A DNA stretch of 64,000 nucleotides from Jaltomata sinuosa (Eukaryota; Streptophyta; Magnoliopsida; Solanales; Solanaceae): positions 248,001-312,000 of the forward strand of contig QJPP01007585.1 in assembly GCA_003996215.1 (NCBI GenBank), written 5' to 3'. Below, one piece after another: positions 57,046 through 64,000 of the stretch. The position numbers and the translations under genes are program-made. The first letter of the stretch is position 1. Every line of letters begins with the position of its first letter. The notes beneath the pieces are model-generated. The model was not told the DNA's origin and searched no databases. It was given only the letters and a program-made list of their open reading frames with translations.

Positions 57046-59457
57046 TGTCATGACCCAACTAGCAGACTGTGCGGGTACCTACTCTAAGCACCTAGATAGG
57101 AGAACCCTTACCACCCGATTCAACAAGTAATGCGAAAGTAGATAATAAAACATACAAAATAAACTCTTTAATACTAAAAAACATTTATAAACTTGAGTAC
57201 AATGAAATCCTTTATAAAACTTGAATACAAACCCTCCCTAGGAACTAGTCTAAATAGGTACAAGAGCTCTAAGAAGAAGTACAAGTATAACAAGATACAA
57301 CTCTTACCATAGGTAAAAGAAGGGTAAAAGCTGTTGGAGATCACCATCATCCTGTACCTAGGAAAGACACTGATCCTGTAACCAGACTATACCAAAAGGT
57401 ATAGCAAGAGTAGTATCAGTACAAACAACACGTACTAGTAGGACCGATTCGAATCCACCACATAATATCATGTAAAAAAAATCCAAAAGAAACATTCAAT
57501 ATGGAGTTACAAGACCCAGTCCCTTATCAACAGCCTTTACTACCACAATATAACATCTATGACCTTATACATTTTGTCCCAAGCCTTCCTACCCCGTTCC
57601 GCTGCCAACTCCATGAATTGGAGACCTCCCACCATTCTATCTTGGTCATAACCAATTGCCACTCGTAACACTAAGACTTCCCAAGTCTACCCATCTTACC
57701 TACCACTATAGATACCTTACTGGTTCCAATACTATCCACCCCTGCTAGCCAATTAATATGCAACCCATAATACCCTGATATACCATCTTGACTCAACCAC
57801 CCCGCCGATATGTCCAAAGCCTCATTAACAGAAATATACAATCCAAGTAAGTGAATATAACCAAACTTCCAGTAATCAATCTGACAAACCAAATCAAGAC
57901 ATAGACTACCAACCATTGTTCGAGTAAAAAACTATGACTCTATAACCAGAAGCATGTGTTACTATATAAGTAAACAGACCACATATATCTAAGTCATAAC
58001 TTACAAATGTCTGGACCACCCAAGGATCTCTAAGACATTATTTACAGTGTTTAATATGGAATCTCAGTCTATACATAAACCATCCCAGCATGTAAACTCA
58101 ACAACCTGACCAGTCATGGAATCCACAGTAATAATTACATCACAAAAAGTAACTCAGTTCACTCATGGAACCAACACAATAATAATTACATCACAAGAAA
58201 TTACCCGGTTTATTCATGGAACCAACACACAGAAACACATTCAAACCTGTACCATGCGTGGTACCCGAGCCAACTATAATAGAACCTATACTAGGCGTGG
58301 TACCTGAGCCAAGTGATATATGTATCCTATACCAGGCATGGTACCTGAGCCAACTGAATGTCACAGACCACACATCAATCAATCATAATGAACACAATCA
58401 CACTTATAAAACCAACAAGGATTAAAGACAAGTTCATTTCACAAGATTGACAACTAGATATCATTAACCTTTATTGTTCTATCCCCTAAGACACAAAATG
58501 TACAAGTGACACTAATGTAATAGTTAACATGCACACATATGTAAATAGGAAACAATCAACCATCACCTACACAATGGACCTGATTCATCCTCTCAACCCT
58601 TGATGACCTGTCCGAAGGCCAAACCTCAGATTATTCAATTAGCTTGTGAACTTAATTACTTCGAATTCTAGACCTCTTTAGAAAAGCACACACATTATAG
58701 TGAATTCATTCCCTAATGTTAAGAATTTTAGACCTTTCCTGTTCACCCTCTTTCCTTTATTTAATCACCCTTGGGAATCTGCTACAACCCAAAAATCCAT
58801 TCACACCTAAATATTACCGTTTCCTCGAACCCACCCAAAAATCTAGTTTTCCCTAGGATTATAATCCTACTCTCAACAATGCAACAAGTATAGGGATCAC
58901 ACTACTCATAACAGAATAACTCCATCTCAGCCAACCATACAACCAATACATTATTCCTCCAGACTCCGTGCCCGAAGGCCTAGGTATGAAACCTCCTATT
59001 ATTCTACAACAAAATATGCAATTAGAAATAAGTCTAGCTACTCAATTAACCTAGCCTACCTTGGTGCCAAGGAGCTGATGTAGAAGTCTAAACACAAATG
59101 TTTGGCTCCATGAAGGCGATTCCTAATGAAAAGCAAGCCTGGAATCCATAGGTCTTACCCTGTTCGAGTAGAAATCTCCCCTCTCCATTGCTCCCATGCT
59201 TTGGAGCAGCCTAAGAGGGATTTTGGAGCAACCCTCATCTATTTTTCAACTAAAAAGGAGAAGTCTAATATAAAATCTATGTTTTCTAGCTACTGGTTCT
59301 ATAATCCCGCTATAGTAGGATGACGTCAGCCCCAACCAAATTTCAAATTCCAAAAATCTTTCATCGTGTCATCCTAAATTAAATTAATTTCATATTTCCA
59401 TAAGTCTCGCAACCCGCAATGAGGTGATTTTAAATAACAACTGAACATGTCATTACA
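57046..59457 (-). repeat. 5' LTR of G3
   Basis: Matches 50937-53371 at roughly nine-tenths identity by eye. Differences include an extra copy of the ggcgtggtaccygagcca repeat at 58250-58345 (three against two) and a shorter ctatag word cluster near 59305. Confidence 0.87.
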
Positions 59458-59462
59458 TATAA

Positions 59463-60138
59463 GTAATAAATAATGCTAAGTGTACACGTGCAAGAACGTA
59501 TCCAAAAACTAGTATATATATATAAACTATTACACATGCAGTCCTTTTCACGTTATCCTAAGCAATATCCATCCAAAATCCATGCCCAAAGGCCTAATCA
59601 TGATATCCTCCATTAATTTTACATAGTATTTGCCATTTGCTAATCAAAGTTTACTATTCATTAAACTATAACCTACCTCAATGTCAAGCTACCACTATAG
59701 AATGCTTTAAACCTTGCTCCCTGCTCTCAATCCAGATTGTCTGACAGAGAATCTAGAGAAGGACAAGGTACCCATGCTTTTTTGAGAGCTTATCCTCTCA
59801 ATTTTTGGTGTTCCAACTTTGAACTAAACCTAGGGGCATTTTTAGGAAGAAATCCACTTTTTGGAATAAGAGCTAAAGTCTAAAAGTAGTTAATTCTTGA
59901 GATTCTACCTTGCGGGGTTTGCTGCAGAAGCTATGACCTTGCTGCAGCGAGCTTGCTACGATAGAGAGTGATATGCTATGGTGGACTCTGACCAGTCGAT
60001 CCCACTTCTTTGACTCTATTTTATTCAGCATTTTATTAAATACAATAATTATAATTCTGAATAAAATTCATATCACAAAATTTTAAATTCTTATGTTTTA
60101 CTGCAAAAATTTCAATAATGATGAAATACATCATTACA
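59463..60138 (-). repeat. LTR fragment, right of G3
   Basis: LTR-like text ending aatacatcattaca at 60138, with a ctgcagc / gctacgatag word cluster near 59920-59990. It is the right flank of the G3 target. The missing left part was not identified with confidence. Confidence 0.5.
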
Positions 60139-60285
60139 TTGGATATTAATTTATGAACTGTTCATCCCCGAATGGACTCGGGAGATGTAGAAGTAAGAGA
60201 CCAAAATTCAAAGGAGGTTATTTTTAAGATCATTAATTCAATGTTTTTATCTGACTCGCTTGTTTTCTTTTTTGAGCTAACCAAT
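60139..60285 (-). other. Fragment of a retroelement 3' interior
   Basis: ttggatattaatttatgaac then gttcatccccgaatgg looks like the region between pol and 3' LTR of this gypsy group. It is cut by the next LTR. Confidence 0.4.
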
Positions 60286-63200
60286 TGTCACGACTCGATT
60301 TCTCAAGTCATGATGGCACCTACAATCCCCCAGTAGGCGAACCAATTCCCGTAGCCCAGAACGGTTAGTAATGGGCCATTACCTAACCAAAACGCACCAG
60401 CAAGCAGAAAAAAGCGAAGGCAAAACTCGAATATAAATACATAAAGGAAACTACACCACCCCAAGACTTGGTATCAATAGTACAGAAGCTTCTAATAGGA
60501 TACAAGTGCTAGTAGTAACAAAATACAACATAAATTACCTCCGAAAGTACAAGGAGCAACAGTACAACAGATGAGATGTGGACAAGCCCCGACCGTCAGC
60601 GCTCACCCCAGTCTCACAGATCCAAAAGCTGCACGATTCTCCAACGTGATCAACGGCGAAAGCTCCGCTAATATCTACACAAAAAGTGCAGAAGTGTAGC
60701 ATGAGCACCAAAACCACGGGTACTCAGTAGGTATCATAGGCCGACTGAGCGCATATAAGATATAAAAGCAGTAAGTAATAGATAGCAAGAAAGCAGTCAC
60801 TGAGGCAATAAGCAAGGCACAAGGAGCTAGCACAGATCATCCATAACCAAGAGCTTCAAGTAACACATGCTAGCACAGAGATACAATTACACAGGATCAC
60901 AGGTGAAGGAAAGGAGAACGCACCTGGAGTCCTTGCACAACAATATAAGTAAGTAGAAAGAGAGTTGAGAAAATAGCGGTATACCGGTAACCTCAAGTGG
61001 AAGGAAAAGATGGAGAGCAGTCTAACATACTCAAAATGGAATCAACCAGTATAAGAAAATCATAACACCAATCCAATTATATGATAGCATAACCAGGGAA
61101 TCACCTCACAAGTGCAACTCTAGGATGAAATAACTAGGCCACAATAACCGAGAGATACCACTCAGCTTCCAACCAGAATAGAACCAGAGTCTCACACTCT
61201 GCTTAGAAGGCCACACAAAAGTGCCTCAATAAGATAGGACTCTAAAGCCCTCTCAATAATCAAAAATCCCACAACCAAAGCCTCAACAGGCTAGCCATCA
61301 CTAATCTTTCAAGAACCGGGTGCCAAGACAAGCTCTAAGTAAAAATAGGAGTAAATATAGTCTACCTACAGTACCAACGGCCGCCCATACAACCGAGGAA
61401 CACAATCAAGTGAAAGCAAACCCTCCGGCATCCCATACTACCGGAGCGTACACTGAACACACAACAAACAAGGGTGGAATCCAATGCATGATATGATATG
61501 ATGTGGAATAGAACCTCTGTATGTACCTCCTCCGGTGCCAATCAGGCCCAGCAGGCAGGTTCCATGGAAGGACTCAGCTTGTATACCTTCACTCCACCAT
61601 ATACCCTTCCCTCTGGCGCACGCATCCCGAAGCCCCAGGCCCGGAGTGGCAAGGTCCATGGAGGTCCCCGACCCCATACTAAAACTCAGTATCAAGACAT
61701 GTCATCCGGAACCAAGTTCGGGATCAAGATAGAGACCCAGTCTCAAGTATGCATGCCTAGACCCCGTCCAGGACTAAAGTAGTAGAAAATGCCTCAAAAA
61801 CCCCTCCAAGGATGCCCGAGCGTAACCGGGTCTAAAACTGTAGTAAATCAAGTCTAGTGCTCCACCCCGCAGAGACTAGTATCAGTAATAAAATCAAGTC
61901 TGGTGCTCTGCCCCGCAGAGACTAGTATCAGTAATAAAATTAAGTCTGGTGCTCTGCCTCGCAGAGACTAGTACCGGTAATAAAATCAGTGCGAAAACAT
62001 CCAAAAATCCCCTTTTCTATCAACAAAATACTAAAAACGGCCCCCCTGGGCCATGCAAATTTAGAAAAACTGTCGGTAGTGACTCACAGCAAAAACTGTA
62101 GTAAAACATGTAGGGGAAAACCTTTTTCATGGATGATATGCTCGCACACTAATATAAAAGTAGCCCAATGGCTCACAACAATTCCTATCAGCCCTACACA
62201 GGCCCAATAGCTACTCAGCAAACATAACCAGCCTAAAAGGATAATCTCTATGTCCGGGACTCGCGGACATTCCCAAATAGCCCACCATCTATGTTCCAGA
62301 GTCAATACAAGGCCACACAGGACCACAAAGGTAATATACATTACTACGCGAATACTACAAACAACATATGAAATAGACGGACGAAAGGCGGACAAGGTCT
62401 GGGGTACCAACCTATAACAACCCATCCAAGGATGCTAATTAATGCAGTTATAGCCTATATACGCAGAGTCTAGATAGGGGAAAACCATAACCTACTTGTC
62501 GTCCGATGAATAGCTACGGGGACGGCGTCGTCCAGGCTCGAACTGCTCTGGGAAGCTCCAAATCGCAAAACCACTATCAATATAACAATCTACAGCTTAA
62601 AACAAGACTAACGATACCCATAATGCCAAAAATATACCCGGGTTGAAATCCGGGTCACAAACGGGCCCGTGGGCCTCGTAACCCAAAACCGGAAATGAAA
62701 AACACACCCGTGTTCCTTACCATCCCGGGAGCACATGCTCAAAAATTGAGAGGAAACGGACAACAATTAGGGCTCAAAACACCCCGCAAATCAAGGAATT
62801 AAAGAATGAAATTCGTGGAAGAAATCGAAAAAATCACGAAAGAACTTACCCGATTTAGAATCCAACAAACGCTCAAGATTCAACGAATATTAACCTCCAA
62901 GCTGTTGGTAATGATCAAGGTGATTTATGGAGGTTTTGGGTTCATCATCCATGGAGAATTCAGAATTTAAAGAGAGGGTTTATCGGATTTAGGAGTCCAC
63001 AAACGAGCATGGATCGACAAAATATTATCCTCCAAGTAGTTATATGGATGTTTTTCAGAGCTATTTTAATGGAGAATATGGTTTTGGGGTTTTTAGAAAT
63101 AAAGGGGAGAAGAGGGCTGGCCAGCTATATAAGGTGCCAGCGCCCAGGGGCCAGGGCGGCCCAGGCGGCCAAGGCGCATGAGGCGCGTGGGCACAGGAGG

Positions 63201-63966
63201 CCAGGGCGCATGGGCACAGGCGACCAGGGCGCATGGGGCGCATGGGCACAGGCGCATGGTGCTGCCCACACCAGCAACCAGCAACCAATCCTTAGGCAAA
63301 TTTTCACAAGATGGGTCCTCGGGAATGCATCCGGGGTCCCGCGAACACAAACGACTTGACCTATTCGACTAGAAACGGCGTTCTGGATCCAATGGAATCG
63401 ACGAAAATCCCATAGGATGTCAATTTAACAAAAAGTGGGCCCCACGCCCAAAATTAACCTTTAGCCAACTATTCCCAAAATGGAACCCAATGGCCAAAAT
63501 CAAGTCCGGAAGCCTAGGGACCCAAACCAATAGTCCCTCTAGCCTAAACTCGACATTCCGGAGCTAAAAGCACTGACGGAATTTCCATCCGAGACCGTCC
63601 TCTCCGAATGTTTATCAAAGTCAACCAAACAAGCCTAACTGGCCTGAAAACACAGAACGAGAGAGAATTCCAAGCTAAGAAGCTCCCGGATCCTAACCAA
63701 AGGTCCCTCTAGACCAAAGTTCACGCTCCGGAGCTAATGGAACTGTCGAAATTCGATTCCGAGCACGTACACCCAGGATGTTGACTGAAGTCAACGATTT
63801 CAAAAGCTAAAAGCTCTAAAACAAGGAATGGCCAAAAAGACCAAGCAAATGGTCGGGCACCAAACTACCGGTCCCAGCAAGCCATAAATGACTTGGGGCC
63901 GCTACATGCAAGCTCTAACAGTACAAGAAAGGAAAACACGCGTAAATAACCGGAAGGGTCATTACA
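60286..63966 (-). repeat. 3' LTR of a further gypsy element (G4)
   Basis: TGTCACGACTCG to GGGTCATTACA, 3681 bp. The following 34 bases (tcatccactactaaacagac then tttcgtccccaaaa) resemble the polypurine side of related elements. This is therefore probably the 3' LTR of a minus-strand element running off the right edge. A 46-bp tandem repeat lies at 61845-61982. A TTATATAG box lies on the minus strand (63125-63132). A GC-rich patch upstream (63135-63265) is built of ggcgcatggg / cacaggcg words. A solo LTR is possible. Confidence 0.72.
61845..61982. repeat. 46-bp tandem repeat, three copies
   Basis: Copies start at 61845, 61891 and 61937: aaatcaagtctggtgctctg then cccgcagagactagtatcag and taata. 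Nearly perfect. Confidence 0.9.
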
Positions 63967-64000
63967 TCATCCACTACTAAACAGACTTTCGTCCCCAAAA

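Larger units (their letters stand above)
50937..59457 (-). mobile_element. G3: non-autonomous LTR element with antisense cargo
   Basis: Two LTRs (50937-53371 and 57046-59457) are flanked by a perfect tataa duplication (50932-50936 and 59458-59462). The primer site next to the right LTR puts the element on the minus strand. The leader next to it (56920-57030) shares phrases with the G1 leader. No gag, protease, polymerase or integrase is recognisable in the 3.7-kb interior. It carries instead a broken plant-transposon-protein gene on the opposite strand. This makes it a non-autonomous derivative of a G1-like family. Confidence 0.82.

Noticed and set aside
63009..63372. Ala/His/Arg-rich frames on both strands near the right edge
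   Set aside because: They come from the GC-rich ggcgcatggg repeat patch upstream of the LTR TATA box.

Overview
This is a plant nuclear window with no convincing host gene. It is made almost entirely of retroelements, most of them nested in one another. The LTR start and end types (TGTTGACACCC, TGTCACGACCC, TGTAACACCCC), the tRNA-Arg-primed Tat/Ogre element, chromodomain gypsy elements and an AT-rich integrated pararetrovirus together suggest a nightshade (Solanaceae) genome, in a heterochromatic or pericentromeric region. The species cannot be named from sequence alone.

Layout. (1) 1-15116: a young, non-autonomous Tat/Ogre-type LTR retrotransposon on the minus strand. Its LTRs are about 4.7 kb and nearly identical (left one cut by the window edge). 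Inside are a tRNA-Arg primer site, a fragment of an upstream ORF, a gag with in-frame UGA codons and no pol. The 3' non-coding part holds a row of three hairpins, a tRNA-Ala-like half and a 1-kb minisatellite. (2) 15117-about 20990: an endogenous pararetrovirus (Caulimoviridae, minus strand) with promoter, tRNA-Met primer site, leader, four very small ORFs, a coiled-coil ORF, capsid, movement protein and protease/reverse transcriptase. The Ogre-like element interrupts its reverse transcriptase. (3) About 20990-27155: AT-rich non-coding DNA with possible Helitron ends, a MITE remnant, a possible degraded LTR and a possible SINE.

(4) 27156-48429: one old chromodomain-type gypsy element (here G1, minus strand), flanked by taagt/caagt. 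Three insertions have split it: a 1.6-kb solo LTR (27246-28839) in its 3' LTR; a complete 9.1-kb gypsy element (G2, 32691-41813, target duplication atata) in its gag; and a 2.4-kb solo LTR (42694-45072, target duplication cactt) in its 5' untranslated region. (5) 48430-64000: a truncated LTR; an 8.5-kb non-autonomous element (G3, 50937-59457, target duplication tataa) that keeps G1-like ends but carries an antisense plant-transposon-protein pseudogene instead of gag-pol; LTR fragments; and a 3.7-kb LTR (60286-63966) whose element continues off the right edge.

No complete functional gene set is visible. The regulatory and structural parts are better preserved than the coding parts. These include primer sites, polypurine tracts, TATA boxes with GC-rich palindromic patches upstream, mid-LTR tandem repeats of about 40-63 bp, and covarying hairpins. 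All boundaries, alignments and divergence figures were made by eye.
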